Source of the DNA: JAKAGZ01 sp035266865
GTDB lineage: Bacteria; Bacteroidota; Ignavibacteria; Ignavibacteriales; Ignavibacteriaceae
Direction: 5' to 3'
Length of the DNA stretch: 64,000 bases
NCBI GenBank assembly: GCA_035266865.1
Contig: DATFMR010000024.1
Span: 10,344-74,343, forward strand
Shown here: one piece after another, positions 16,017 to 25,054 of the stretch
Layout of the letters: the number at the start of each line of letters is the position of its first letter
Position numbering within the stretch: position 1 is the first letter of the stretch
Program-made: the position numbers and the translations under genes
The notes under the pieces: model-generated
Database searches by the model: none
Told to the model about the DNA's origin: nothing
Seen by the model: only the letters and a program-made list of their open reading frames with translations

Positions 16017-16766
16017 CTATTTTTTATTTAAAAAACTACTTAAACCTTTTTCAAAATCATCTGATGATCTGCTGATTGTATTTAATCCAATACAATATTC
16101 CAAAGCATCTTTTACATTTAAATTTGAAATATTATGGATCATACTTTTTGTTAATTCCATACTGTAAGCTGAATTATTCAGCAACTTACCTGAAATATCT
16201 TTTGCTTTTGCAATTACATCGGTCGAGATATAATTTGCCAGACCAAGTTGAAATGCTTTTTTACCGTCAATAATTTCCCCGGTCATCAGTAATTGTTTCG
16301 CTCTCCCCTCTCCTATTTTCTTCACCAGGAATATTGAAACAATCGCAGGAATAAATCCAATTTTGACTTCTGAATAACCAAACTTCGAATTAGTTTCATC
16401 AGCAATTATAAAGTCACAAACACTTGCCAGACCACAGCCCCCTGCTATTGCAGCGCCATTTACAGCAGCAATTGTTGGTTTTGGAAATTTATAAATCTGT
16501 AAGAACAATTCTGCAAGAGATTCAGAATCTTTTTGATTATCAATGACCGAGTTGTTTGCAAGTTGTTGCAGGTATGTGAGATCAGCGCCTGCACAAAAAC
16601 TTTTACCTTCTCCTGTAATTATTAAAATTCGGACATCATTATCGTCTTTAACTTCAAATAATTTAGTTTTTACCTGCGAAACCATCTCCGGATGCAAAGC
16701 ATTTCTTTTTTCGGGTCGGTTTAGGCTTAAAATTCCAATTCCATTTTCTTTAAGGTATTTTATCAT
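16017..16766 (-). CDS. Enoyl-CoA hydratase/isomerase family protein
   Basis: A 249-residue crotonase-fold enzyme. The CoA oxyanion-hole stretches are SFCAGADLTYL (about 57-67) and NGAAIAGGCGLASVCDF (about 103-119). The catalytic Glu of hydratases fits YSEVKIGFIPA near residues 130-140. That ESEVK-IG-IPA pattern is close to methylglutaconyl-CoA hydratase of leucine degradation, but a general enoyl-CoA hydratase is equally possible. It is cotranscribed with apt. The ETF:quinone oxidoreductase-type gene at 21572-23590 would fit an acyl-CoA-oxidising cell. Confidence 0.88.
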   Translation of the reverse strand: MIKYLKENGIGILSLNRPEKRNALHPEMVSQVKTKLFEVKDDNDVRILIITGEGKSFCAGADLTYLQQLANNSVIDNQKDSESLAELFLQIYKFPKPTIAAVNGAAIAGGCGLASVCDFIIADETNSKFGYSEVKIGFIPAIVSIFLVKKIGEGRAKQLLMTGEIIDGKKAFQLGLANYISTDVIAKAKDISGKLLNNSAYSMELTKSMIHNISNLNVKDALEYCIGLNTISRSSDDFEKGLSSFLNKK

Positions 16767-16851
16767 TTATGATTCCTGCATTACTAATACTTATTATAAA
16801 ATTATTGAAATAATAATTTGAATAACTGAAAAATAGCTAACAAATTGTGTA

Positions 16852-17457
16852 TTACGCAAAAAAATTAACAATTAAAAATATCTGAAGATATGTTAAGCAA
16901 AAACCGACCAAGGATCCTGTTAAAATCTGCGCCATTGTATGCAGTCTTAATTTAAACCTGCTCCATCCAATAATAAAAATAAGTGGCAGGAATAATAATC
17001 CCATCGATCCAAATAAATAAATAATTGCCGCAAATGCCCCTGATACCCACAAGGTATGAGCGCTAATTTTCCATTTCTTATTTATTGAAAATGCAACTAA
17101 TGTATTTGGAATATTGCTCAGCCAATATGCAATTATCAAAATATTGACACGAGTTAGAATGAGAATAGCCAGTCCAATTATATAAAAAATAATTGCAACT
17201 AAATACGGAGAATCTCTTTCTTCTTTAAGGGATGCTTCATTATCAGAAATTTTGCCTTTTGTCCTTAATCTCATAAAATAGATTATGTGGAATAAGAATC
17301 CGAAAGTAAGAGCTGTTGAAATTATAATAATTTTATTTAACCCGGTTTTTTCTAATTCAAAGGCAAAATATGTTATAAGAATAATTGTAAATGAAGGCGG
17401 AACAAAAGTTGTTGATATTATTCGGGCAAGTTTTGAAGAAGAAATAATTTCACCCAA
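16852..17457 (-). CDS. PAP2-like phosphatase family membrane protein
   Basis: A 201-residue protein with about five transmembrane helices and PAP2-superfamily motifs in the C-terminal half. A SAH motif (KISAHTLW, about 132-139) stands for PSGH, and SR-x5-H (SRFKLRLHTMAQ, about 166-177) stands for the last motif. The final Asp is Gln, which I recall is common in this Bacteroidota subgroup (H-T-x-x-Q). It may hydrolyse a membrane phospholipid or isoprenoid diphosphate; the substrate is unknown. It follows dusB by 18 bases on the same strand. Confidence 0.75.
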   Translation of the reverse strand: MGEIISSSKLARIISTTFVPPSFTIILITYFAFELEKTGLNKIIIISTALTFGFLFHIIYFMRLRTKGKISDNEASLKEERDSPYLVAIIFYIIGLAILILTRVNILIIAYWLSNIPNTLVAFSINKKWKISAHTLWVSGAFAAIIYLFGSMGLLFLPLIFIIGWSRFKLRLHTMAQILTGSLVGFCLTYLQIFLIVNFFA

Positions 17458-17475
17458 GATTAATTGATTGTTTAG

Positions 17476-18462
17476 TTACACAGCAATGTTAAAATTAGTT
17501 AAATACTCTAAATAATTCATCAATATATCTTCAATTTCCTTGTACTCGGTGGGAACCATTAATGCTTTTCTAATTTCAGAGACATTATGCAGACCTTTCA
17601 AATAACCGGTATAGAATTTTCTGTGCTCAAGAATCGCTCTTCTTTTACCCTTAACATTGATAGCAAGTTCTAAGTGACGCAAGCAGGTCTTAATTCTCAT
17701 TTCTTCATCAATTACTGTGGAAATATTTCCTGTTGTCATCAATTCTTTAGCTTCTTTAAAAATCCACGGATTTCCGATTGCGCCGCGTGCAATCATAACT
17801 GCATCAGCATTTGTATCTTCAAAAGCTTTTTTTACATCATGCGCAGACATTACATTTCCGTTTAACCCAATAGGCATTTTTACAACTTCCTTGATCCTTG
17901 GTATCCATTCCCAATCTGCTTCACCTTTGTGCCCCATAACACGCGTTCTGCAATGAACTGTAAGTGCCTGAACACCAACATCCTCAAGTCTCTTTGCAAC
18001 TTCGAGTATTTTTATGCTTTTGCTGTCAACACCGAGCCTTGTTTTAACAGTTACAGGAATTGAGACATTATCGATTACTTCTTTGACAAGTTTTTGCATA
18101 TACGCAGGATCTTTTAACAAACCAGCACCTGCTCCCTGCCCAAAGACACCTTTCACCCAGCACCCGGCATTTATATCTATCACATCAGGATTTTTTTCTT
18201 CCGCAATTTTTGCAGCGCCAACCATTGATTCAATTCCGCTACCATAAATCTGAATCCCAACAGGTCTTTCTTCTTCAATAATTTCAAGTTTTTTGTGTGT
18301 CTTTTCCGTTTTGCGTACCAGCCCCTCTGAGTTTACAAATTCAGTGTAAACCACATCAGCTCCAAGCTCACGGCAAATCAAACGGAAGGATATATCGGTA
18401 ACATCTTCCATTGGAGCTAGAAGCAAAGCTTTTTCTTTTTCTATTTTTCCTACTTTGAACAT
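17476..18462 (-). CDS. dusB: tRNA-dihydrouridine synthase
   Basis: An FMN-dependent TIM-barrel reductase that makes dihydrouridine in the D-loop of tRNAs. The 328-residue length fits DusB. LLAPMEDVTDISFR (about 14-27) binds FMN, the active-site Cys is in INAGCWVKG (about 95-103), and RGAIGNPWIF closes the barrel. The residue after the catalytic Cys is Trp rather than the usual Pro, a small oddity. It sits between the MFS gene and the PAP2-like gene in a loose minus-strand run. Confidence 0.94.
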   Translation of the reverse strand: MFKVGKIEKEKALLLAPMEDVTDISFRLICRELGADVVYTEFVNSEGLVRKTEKTHKKLEIIEEERPVGIQIYGSGIESMVGAAKIAEEKNPDVIDINAGCWVKGVFGQGAGAGLLKDPAYMQKLVKEVIDNVSIPVTVKTRLGVDSKSIKILEVAKRLEDVGVQALTVHCRTRVMGHKGEADWEWIPRIKEVVKMPIGLNGNVMSAHDVKKAFEDTNADAVMIARGAIGNPWIFKEAKELMTTGNISTVIDEEMRIKTCLRHLELAINVKGKRRAILEHRKFYTGYLKGLHNVSEIRKALMVPTEYKEIEDILMNYLEYLTNFNIAV

Positions 18463-18528
18463 ATCTTATTCTTAATTAACAGGTATAAAATAAATATTAT
18501 TATTGTAAAATAATAAACAAAAATATTA

Positions 18529-19716
18529 TCAGCTTTCTACAAGTTTTAATTTTCGAGGAATATATAAGAAACTTGCGCCAACAATAAGCGCCAAAAATAT
18601 TCCACCCGTTAAAAACGGCCATTGATAACCGAAATACTGGAATGCAAAACCACCCCAGAATGGTCCAAGGACTCGCGCTAATGAAGAAAGTGATTGATTA
18701 GTACCAAGTGTTATACCCTGCTCAGTATCGGGCGCAATATTTGAGATCATACTTAAAATTGTTGGCTGAAGTATTGCTCCGCCAAATGACATTATTGAAA
18801 CAATAATTGCTAATCCGGCAAAACTTCCTCCGTACGGAATTAAACCTAAACCAATCATCATAGAAACAGACCCGATTTTAAGTATATTTTTTTGTTCAAC
18901 ATATTTTGAAATATATCTTAATAATCCTCCCTGGACTAATGCAGAGACCAGTCCCAGTATTCCATACATGTAGCCATTTTGAAGATCTGAAAAATGATAA
19001 TGCTGATTCCCGATCAGGGCGAAAGTGCCATAAATATTTGCCATTGAAAAAGTCATAACAAAAAATAGAATTATAAGCATTCCAACATTTGGGTGTGAAA
19101 ATACTTTTTTCAATCCTTCAATATCAAGAATTTTTCTCTTTGCATTTTCAGGCTTTTTAAGATTAAGGTTTGATTCCGGCAAAAAGAAAATTGTAGTTAG
19201 AAATGCAATGAATGAAAAAGCTGCGCTTCCAAATCCTACTACCTGATAACCATATTTTGAAAGTATTCCTCCAATAAGTGGACCGAATACAAACCCGAGG
19301 CCAAAAGCAGCTCCAATTAAGCCCATTCCGTGAGATCGTTTTTCCTTTGTTGTTATATCGGCAATATAAGCCATTGCAACGCTTACACTACTGCCTCCAA
19401 TTCCACCGATAATTCTTGAGATAATTAGTAATTCAAATGAATTTGTAAAAGAAAAAATCACATAGCCGATAGCATTTAATAAGAGACTAAAAGTGATTAA
19501 AGGTTTTCGCCCGTATTTATCAGATAACTTACCAAACAATGGATTGAATATAAACTGCATAAAGGAATAAACTGCTAGCACAATTCCAATAGAAGTCTCA
19601 TCCATTTGAAGTTTAACTGTAGCAAAAGTTGGAAGTATAGGAATTAGAATTCCGAATCCAAGCAAGTCGATAAACACAGTTAAGAATATTAAGGTAAGAG
19701 AAGTTTTGTTTTTCAA
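18529..19716 (-). CDS. MFS transporter, TetA/multidrug-exporter type
   Basis: A 395-residue, 12-helix major facilitator protein of the DHA1/Tet subgroup, probably a proton-drug antiporter. The N-terminal helix has FIDLLGFGILIPILP (about 16-30), and motif A is GKLSDKYGRKP (about 62-72). Motif C-like Gly-rich helix 5 reads GLGFVFGPLIGG. The start is TTG (19716), two bases after the stop of the isocitrate-dehydrogenase fragment, so translation may be coupled to it. The natural substrate cannot be told. Confidence 0.88.
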   Translation of the reverse strand: MKNKTSLTLIFLTVFIDLLGFGILIPILPTFATVKLQMDETSIGIVLAVYSFMQFIFNPLFGKLSDKYGRKPLITFSLLLNAIGYVIFSFTNSFELLIISRIIGGIGGSSVSVAMAYIADITTKEKRSHGMGLIGAAFGLGFVFGPLIGGILSKYGYQVVGFGSAAFSFIAFLTTIFFLPESNLNLKKPENAKRKILDIEGLKKVFSHPNVGMLIILFFVMTFSMANIYGTFALIGNQHYHFSDLQNGYMYGILGLVSALVQGGLLRYISKYVEQKNILKIGSVSMMIGLGLIPYGGSFAGLAIIVSIMSFGGAILQPTILSMISNIAPDTEQGITLGTNQSLSSLARVLGPFWGGFAFQYFGYQWPFLTGGIFLALIVGASFLYIPRKLKLVES

Positions 19717-19717
19717 T

Positions 19718-19882
19718 TTACTTTTCCAGTTCTTTTATCACAGCTTCGCCGAATTCTTTAGTACCTACAAAATTCGTTTTGCTTAAATCTTTTGTGACAG
19801 TTTTGTTTTTCCCAAGGATTGTTGTTATTGCATTTTCAATTCTTTTAGAGGCTTCAATTTTGTCCACAAAATCAATAATCAT
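19718..19882 (-). pseudogene. C-terminal fragment of isocitrate/isopropylmalate dehydrogenase
   Basis: A 54-codon frame reads MIIDFVDKIEASKRIE, then NAITTILGKNKTVTKDL, and ends EFGEAVIKELEK. This is the very C-terminus of the isocitrate/isopropylmalate dehydrogenase family, whose last helix-strand segment runs RIE-AI---L--GK-vT-DL----T-EF-eAii--L. The remaining roughly 280 or more residues are absent. A stop lies five codons upstream in frame, and the preceding 220 bases do not resemble the enzyme. The ATG overlaps the stop of the 74-residue ORF and the TAA abuts the MFS start. It is probably a deletion remnant that still provides translational coupling. Confidence 0.7.
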
Positions 19883-20103
19883 ATCTCTTCTTGGTCAATT
19901 GTTACTCCGACAACAGTAAAAAGCAACCTATGATATTTCAGGCAAGTCTCATCACTTGGAATTAATGTAAATTTATTACTCAATTTATGTTTACTAAAAT
20001 AAATTTCATTTTGGAGAAAATTTGAATAAAATAAGTCGTTAATATAAAAATATTTAATCATTTTACCGAAATTGAAAACATTTTTCTCTAAAAATGGTTC
20101 CAT
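19879..20103 (-). CDS. Hypothetical 74-residue protein
   Basis: I do not recognise this frame. It is rich in Phe, Tyr, Lys and Asn, has no signal or clear helix, and has no ribosome-binding site before its ATG. It ends in an ATGA overlap with the dehydrogenase fragment. It may be debris from whatever removed the rest of that enzyme rather than a gene. Confidence 0.3.
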   Translation of the reverse strand: MEPFLEKNVFNFGKMIKYFYINDLFYSNFLQNEIYFSKHKLSNKFTLIPSDETCLKYHRLLFTVVGVTIDQEEI

Positions 20104-20128
20104 TTATTTATATGAAATATTTACATAG

Positions 20129-21274
20129 TTATTTTAATTTATGAGAAGGTAGAAAATTCTGTAATATTTCTCTGGTATCAGAAAACGCCTGAAACATATC
20201 GCCATAATCCTCTTTCTTTAAATATTTAAATACTTCATCAAAATAAAAATATTGTGATGGAATAATTACATATTCGTTTCCATTCTGAGATAACCCTTTG
20301 TAAACCCAGGTCGGAATAAAATTCAAGCCTGATATAGTAATTTTCCCGGAATAAAAATTCTTTTTAATCGAAAAATTTAAAATCACTCCTGCATCGGAAT
20401 ATCGCCAACGCTGATTTGAAAAAAAGTTCCCCATTGAATATGCAACAAAACCGCTATCAATAAAACTATTATTTGTATGAAAATATTTTAATGGTTGAAT
20501 TGCATGCGGATGCCCTCCAATGATTATATCCGCTCCGTAATTGATCAAGCTATCAACCACTGTTTTTTCAAAATTATCGGGCTTGCGTAAATATTCAGTT
20601 CCGTAATGAAGATGAATTAGTATTACCTCACTCCCTATTTCTTTTGCTTTTTTAATATCTTTTTTCATCTTATCGAATTTTATCAGGTTTAATAGATAAG
20701 ATTTACCTTTCGGAACGATATTTCCATTTGTTCCATAGGAATACGCTAAAAACGTAATTTTAATTCCTTTAATATTAAATATTCTTAATGAATCTCTATC
20801 ATTTTGAGAAATAAAGGTTCCATTATAATTGATATTATTTTCTTTCAATTTTTCAATTGTTCTTAATACACCAAACTCACCTTTATCTAAAGCATGATTA
20901 TTTGCAGTTGTTAACAGATCAAATCCTGCATTTTTGAGTGCAGCAATATATTCATCAGGTGAATTAAAATTTGGGTATCCTGAAAATATTTTATCTTTTC
21001 CAGCAGTCACTGTTTCAAGGTTTCCGAATGTAAAGTCTGCAGAAGACAAATAAGGCTTAACCAACCTGTAAACAGGGTTAAAATCATAAGTATTCGAATC
21101 TACTTTCGAATATTTAAACTGTGTGGAATGACACATCAAATCGCCAACAACCGTTAGTTTGATTGTTATAGTTGAATCATATTTCTGACTGTAGGTATTT
21201 GCAGAATAAAGGAGTGCAATTGCAATAATCAGAACTATTTCTTTAAAAATGTAATTTATTTTAATTCCATCCAT
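20129..21274 (-). CDS. CapA/PgsA-like metallophosphatase-fold protein
   Basis: A 381-residue secreted or membrane-anchored protein of the PGA_cap (CapA) family. It has a hydrophobic N-terminus (about 9-28), then VVGDLMCHSTQF (about 42-53), FGNLETVTAG (about 83-92), TTANNHALDKG (about 121-131) and IIGGHPHAIQP (about 250-260). These are the conserved metal-site-like motifs of the family. Members take part in poly-gamma-glutamate export in Bacillus, but most bacterial copies lack capB/capC, as here, so the role is open. It follows the histone-like gene after a terminator. Confidence 0.85.
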   Translation of the reverse strand: MDGIKINYIFKEIVLIIAIALLYSANTYSQKYDSTITIKLTVVGDLMCHSTQFKYSKVDSNTYDFNPVYRLVKPYLSSADFTFGNLETVTAGKDKIFSGYPNFNSPDEYIAALKNAGFDLLTTANNHALDKGEFGVLRTIEKLKENNINYNGTFISQNDRDSLRIFNIKGIKITFLAYSYGTNGNIVPKGKSYLLNLIKFDKMKKDIKKAKEIGSEVILIHLHYGTEYLRKPDNFEKTVVDSLINYGADIIIGGHPHAIQPLKYFHTNNSFIDSGFVAYSMGNFFSNQRWRYSDAGVILNFSIKKNFYSGKITISGLNFIPTWVYKGLSQNGNEYVIIPSQYFYFDEVFKYLKKEDYGDMFQAFSDTREILQNFLPSHKLK

Positions 21275-21315
21275 AATACAAAAATGGCTGAAAATTAAAA
21301 TCTCCAGCCATTTAT
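21275..21315 (-). terminator. Terminator after the H1-like gene
   Basis: AAATGGCTG and CAGCCATTT pair across a 14-base loop, followed on the minus strand by TTGTATT. The hairpin overlaps the capA upstream region, so capA probably has its own promoter or is read through. Confidence 0.65.
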
Positions 21316-21339
21316 AAGAAACTCTAAAGTGAGTAAGAA

Positions 21340-21540
21340 TTAATTACCACCAGTTTTTTCTGCTTTTCTCTGTGCTTTTACTTCCTGAATATTCTTGCGA
21401 ACTTCCTGGCACTGCTTTCTCAATTCACTTAATCCTTTACGCAAACGGGTCCCTGCAGCAGCCTGTCCCTTTATATAAAATTTTTCGAAATCGTGTTCCA
21501 GATTTCTTACAGCCTGCATCAATTCTTCAAATTGGTTCAT
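21340..21540 (-). CDS. Histone H1-like small DNA-binding protein
   Basis: A 66-residue protein matching the bacterial histone H1-like/Hc1 group common in Bacteroidota. It has an N-terminal helix with LEHDFEKFYIKGQAAAGTR (about 14-32), a LRKGLSELRKQCQEVRKNIQ helix, and a Lys/Arg-rich end (VKAQRKAEKTGGN). It probably compacts DNA or acts as an abundant nucleoid protein. A strong AGGAGG ribosome-binding site before the ATG suggests high expression, and a terminator directly follows. Confidence 0.85.
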   Translation of the reverse strand: MNQFEELMQAVRNLEHDFEKFYIKGQAAAGTRLRKGLSELRKQCQEVRKNIQEVKAQRKAEKTGGN

Positions 21541-21571
21541 AGTACCTCCTATGTTGAATGAAAGTTAGTAT

Positions 21572-23590
21572 TTATTTAGAATTTTCCAGAACTATCTCTG
21601 CAATATCTTTTACATTAACTTCTTCAGATTTATCAAAATGTTTTACACCATCAGTAAGCATTGTCATACAGAATGGACAAGCAGAAGCAATTGTATCGGC
21701 TCCGGTTCCAAGGGCTTCCTGTGTTCTCTCTTCGTTTATCCTTCCACCTTCTTCGTCTTCAAGAAACATTCTTCCGCCTCCTGCACCGCAACAAAAGCCT
21801 TTGCTCTTATTTCTATCCATCTCAATTAATTCTAGGTCACTAATTTTATTTAAAGAATTTCTTGGCTGATCATAAACACTGTTATATCTGCCAAGATAGC
21901 AGGAATCATGATAAGTTAATTTTTCTTTTGATTCTTTTTTATCTTCTTTTAATTCAATTTTTCCGCTGTCTAGCATTTCATTAATAAATTCAGAATGATG
22001 TTTGACTTCAAAATTTCCCCCAAATTGTTTGTATTCATTTTTTAATGAATGAAAACAATGAGGACAGGCAGTAACAATTTTCTGTACGCCATAATTGTTT
22101 AAAGTTTCAACATTATCCATCATCATCATCTGTGCAAGGTATTCATTACCTAGTCGCCTGGCTGTGTCTCCGTTACATTTTTCTTCAGTTCCAAGAATTC
22201 TAAAGTCAATATTCGCTTTTTGCATCAATTTTGCAAATGATTGAGTAACTTTTTTATACCTTGCGTCAAAAGATCCTGCACATCCTACCCAAAATAGGAC
22301 ATCTCCATCTTTATCTTCAGCCAGTGTTTTGATGTTCATTCCTTCAGCCCATTCAGCTCTGTCAGCCTGGTTAAAAGCCCAGGGGGTAAAATTAGTTTCT
22401 ATGCTTTTGAATACATTATTCAAATTTGATGGCATCTGAGCTTCTGTCAATACAAGATCCCTTCTCATATCTACTATTGAATCAACGTGTTCTATCATTA
22501 CTGGACATTCCTGTACGCAAGCCATACAAGTAGTGCACTGCCATAATTCAGTATCGCTAATATAATCGTGCACAAGAGTTTTTTCAAAAACCGGACTTTC
22601 AGTTACGCCGTTTGCAAGGAGGTGAGCTTTATCTTTTGTTCTCTTCCTAATATCAACAATAATTTTTCTTGGTGAAAGAGATTTTCCAACAGTAGCTGCC
22701 GGGCAAACTGAAGTACATCTGCCGCACTCAGTACAGGAATATCCATCCATAATCTGCTTCCAGGAAAGATGTTCAATATCAGCAGCACCAAAAACTTCAG
22801 CGTTTTCATCTTCAAGATCTAACGGTTTTAATGTGTTCCTAATTGGATCAAGATTAGCAAAAAATGTATTGGGAATGGATGTGATTACATGAAGATGTTT
22901 TGAATACGGTAAAAGGTTCATAAATACCATAACAACTACAATATGCATCCACCAGAAAAATTCAAAAAAGAAATGAGCATTACCTGAAAAATTACTTTCA
23001 TAAATTAGTTTACTTAATGGAAAAGAAACAGGTCTAACCTCAAAGCTACCCAGCACGAAATTATTTTCGGCAATATGAGAAATATTTTCACCCAGCATTG
23101 ATATACAAACAAGCATAATCAGAACGAGAATTACAACAGCATCTAACATTGCGTGCTTGTCAACTTTTAGTCTTGGTATATTCATAAAGAAGCGTCTGTA
23201 CAGAGCATACAAACAACTTAGAATTACCAGGACACTAAAGACATCCTGAATTACAGTAATTGCAGAATAAAAAGGTCCTAAAAAACTGAGAGAAAATGAA
23301 GAATAAAAGCCCTGCATAATAGCTTCTATTACTGCAAAAAGGAATAAAATAAATCCCCAAAATATTAAGAGATGAAGAATGCCCGGGACAGGATCTCTCA
23401 ATAACTTTGTCTGTGCAAAAGCAATGTTCCAGACTCTTTTTAATCTTTCCCCTATTTTATCAAAGCGATCATCTTTCTTCTTTGCCACCATCATATATCT
23501 GTATAAATTCCAGCAACTAAAGGCAAAGAACCCCATAGAGAAAAGAAAGAACACAATGAATACTATATTTTTTAATTCCATAAATTCCAC
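21572..23590 (-). CDS. Membrane Fe-S oxidoreductase, ETF:(methyl)menaquinone oxidoreductase type
   Basis: A 672-residue fusion. The N-terminal 250 residues form six or so transmembrane helices like the b-type cytochrome NarI/DsrM. Two 4Fe-4S motifs follow (CTECGRCTSVCP near 288 and CTTCMACVQECP near 350). Then come two CCG domains as in HdrB/GlpC (WVGCAGSFD, TACPHCFHSL, HDSCYLGRY, GFCCGAGGGRMF, ACPFCMTML). This is the architecture of the ETF-linked quinone reductase called EMO in anaerobic acyl-CoA oxidisers, so it probably moves electrons from ETF to menaquinone. The start is GTG at 23590 or ATG at 23581. etfAB are not in the window. Confidence 0.85.
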   Translation of the reverse strand: MEFMELKNIVFIVFFLFSMGFFAFSCWNLYRYMMVAKKKDDRFDKIGERLKRVWNIAFAQTKLLRDPVPGILHLLIFWGFILFLFAVIEAIMQGFYSSFSLSFLGPFYSAITVIQDVFSVLVILSCLYALYRRFFMNIPRLKVDKHAMLDAVVILVLIMLVCISMLGENISHIAENNFVLGSFEVRPVSFPLSKLIYESNFSGNAHFFFEFFWWMHIVVVMVFMNLLPYSKHLHVITSIPNTFFANLDPIRNTLKPLDLEDENAEVFGAADIEHLSWKQIMDGYSCTECGRCTSVCPAATVGKSLSPRKIIVDIRKRTKDKAHLLANGVTESPVFEKTLVHDYISDTELWQCTTCMACVQECPVMIEHVDSIVDMRRDLVLTEAQMPSNLNNVFKSIETNFTPWAFNQADRAEWAEGMNIKTLAEDKDGDVLFWVGCAGSFDARYKKVTQSFAKLMQKANIDFRILGTEEKCNGDTARRLGNEYLAQMMMMDNVETLNNYGVQKIVTACPHCFHSLKNEYKQFGGNFEVKHHSEFINEMLDSGKIELKEDKKESKEKLTYHDSCYLGRYNSVYDQPRNSLNKISDLELIEMDRNKSKGFCCGAGGGRMFLEDEEGGRINEERTQEALGTGADTIASACPFCMTMLTDGVKHFDKSEEVNVKDIAEIVLENSK

Positions 23591-23624
23591 TAACTAACCT
23601 AAAAAATTAAAAAGAACAGGACAC

Positions 23625-24209
23625 TTAAGAACTTTTGGAATATTTTTTCGATACTCCGAAATAAATACCTGCAGCAATGAACACCTTAACAACTTCCCAT
23701 AACATGAATACAATAACACCAACTTTAAAAGCTTCAACTATATCACCGAGATAAAAAACTCCTAGAAATAAAGCACCGGAAAAAAGGATTATCATATTTG
23801 CAATTAGCATCGAAAAAACAAAATTGATATAGCTTTTATTTTTTTCTACCAGGTAACCTGCAACAAAAGCTGCAATTGGGAAAGACAGAAGATATCCGCC
23901 TGTTGGTCCAAATAATCTTGCAAATCCAATAGTCGCTTCAGGAATTTGAGCAAATACAGGGAATCCCATTACTCCTAATGCCAAATAAGCTAGCTGGCTA
24001 TATGCACCTCTTTTAGGTCCAAGAAAAGCGCCTGATAAAAGTACCATCAGCGTTTGTAATGTAAAGGGAACGGGTTTTACAGGAATTGTAATTTGTGCGG
24101 CTATTGCTGTTATAATTGTAAATGAAAAAATCCAGATAATTTCAGATAATCTGGATTGTGTTATAAATTTTGATAGCGGGTGTTTGTTCACGTTTTCTTT
24201 TATAGACAT
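23625..24209 (-). CDS. bioY: Biotin transporter, ECF substrate-binding subunit
   Basis: A 194-residue BioY with about six transmembrane helices. Family marks are TIPVKPVPFTLQTLMVLL (about 43-60), the GAFLGPKRGAYSQLAYLALG segment (about 61-80) and GPTGGYLLSFP near residue 105. No EcfA/EcfT genes are nearby, so it either works alone or shares a common ECF module. It follows the hydrolase gene after 8 bases and precedes the Fe-S oxidoreductase. No biotin riboswitch or BirA-like operator is visible. Confidence 0.93.
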   Translation of the reverse strand: MSIKENVNKHPLSKFITQSRLSEIIWIFSFTIITAIAAQITIPVKPVPFTLQTLMVLLSGAFLGPKRGAYSQLAYLALGVMGFPVFAQIPEATIGFARLFGPTGGYLLSFPIAAFVAGYLVEKNKSYINFVFSMLIANMIILFSGALFLGVFYLGDIVEAFKVGVIVFMLWEVVKVFIAAGIYFGVSKKYSKSS

Positions 24210-24217
24210 TTTACTTC

Positions 24218-25054
24218 CTAATTAAATAAGTTTTTGTTAAAAAATTCACAAGTACTATTTAAAACTTTGTCAAATTTTGGATTACTCCCCTCGAATGGAT
24301 GTTTAATATCAAATGTATGTCCTGTAGCTGGAATTTTAATCATTTCTGTTAAATTTTTATTTGACCAATTATAAAGCAATTCACCTTCTTTTAACGGAAC
24401 AGCCAAATCTTGTTCACCGTGAACTATTAACAATGGCTTATTAAGATTTTTAACCGCCATTTCTATATTCAGTAAATCGCCTTTATTTTTTTCCAGATCA
24501 TTTAATAATGAAAGATTCAGTTTCATTACCTGTTTGGTTCTGGAATTCAGAACTTCAAAAACCCCTTTTTTTCTCCAAGTATCTTTTTGTCTGTCTGAAT
24601 ACCTGTCAAAAGTTGAAACTGAAGACCAGACAGCAAGAGCGGATATTTCACTTTTTCTACCTGCAGTTAATAAAGAAATTGCTCCGCCCCGGCTATGCCC
24701 GATAAGACCAATTTTTTTATTACTAACATTTCCGAAAAAACCGTCCAAATATGCATCAATTATTTCTGATAATTCTTCAATCTCAAGTGAAAATGTGTTT
24801 TCTGCAAATTTGTCAAGTTCATCAAATTCGGTTAGGCTTTTACCTACTCCATTATGCGAAAAATTAAAAGTAAGAACAAAATAATTATTATCAGCCAGTG
24901 TTTTTGCTATATATGGGCCAAAACCCCAATCTTTGAATCCTTTAAAACCATGAACTAGAATGATGCAGGGTACTGAACCAGCCTTTTCAAAACCATATGT
25001 GGAAACCCTAAGTTTATCGTTGCGGGCTGTCGTGAGTACAAAATCTTTGTTCAT
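24218..25054 (-). CDS. Alpha/beta-hydrolase, dienelactone-hydrolase/esterase-like
   Basis: A 278-residue cytoplasmic hydrolase. The oxyanion-hole stretch is VHGFKGFKDWGFGP (about 34-47), the nucleophile elbow GHSRGG (about 119-124), the acid is probably in VHGEQDLAVP (about 213-222), and the base is His in ATGHTFDIKHPF (about 245-256). A BAAT/prolyl-oligopeptidase-like acyl hydrolase is likely, but the substrate is unknown. It heads a unit with bioY (8-base gap) and the Fe-S oxidoreductase. Confidence 0.82.
   Translation of the reverse strand: MNKDFVLTTARNDKLRVSTYGFEKAGSVPCIILVHGFKGFKDWGFGPYIAKTLADNNYFVLTFNFSHNGVGKSLTEFDELDKFAENTFSLEIEELSEIIDAYLDGFFGNVSNKKIGLIGHSRGGAISLLTAGRKSEISALAVWSSVSTFDRYSDRQKDTWRKKGVFEVLNSRTKQVMKLNLSLLNDLEKNKGDLLNIEMAVKNLNKPLLIVHGEQDLAVPLKEGELLYNWSNKNLTEMIKIPATGHTFDIKHPFEGSNPKFDKVLNSTCEFFNKNLFN

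Noticed and set aside
16852..17457. Missing final Asp of the PAP2 motif as a sign of inactivity
   Set aside because: Gln at this position (H-T-x-x-Q) is, to my knowledge, normal in this Bacteroidota subgroup.
24210..24217. Possible biotin-responsive operator before bioY
   Set aside because: Only 8 bases separate bioY from the preceding gene, leaving no room; the gene is within an operon.
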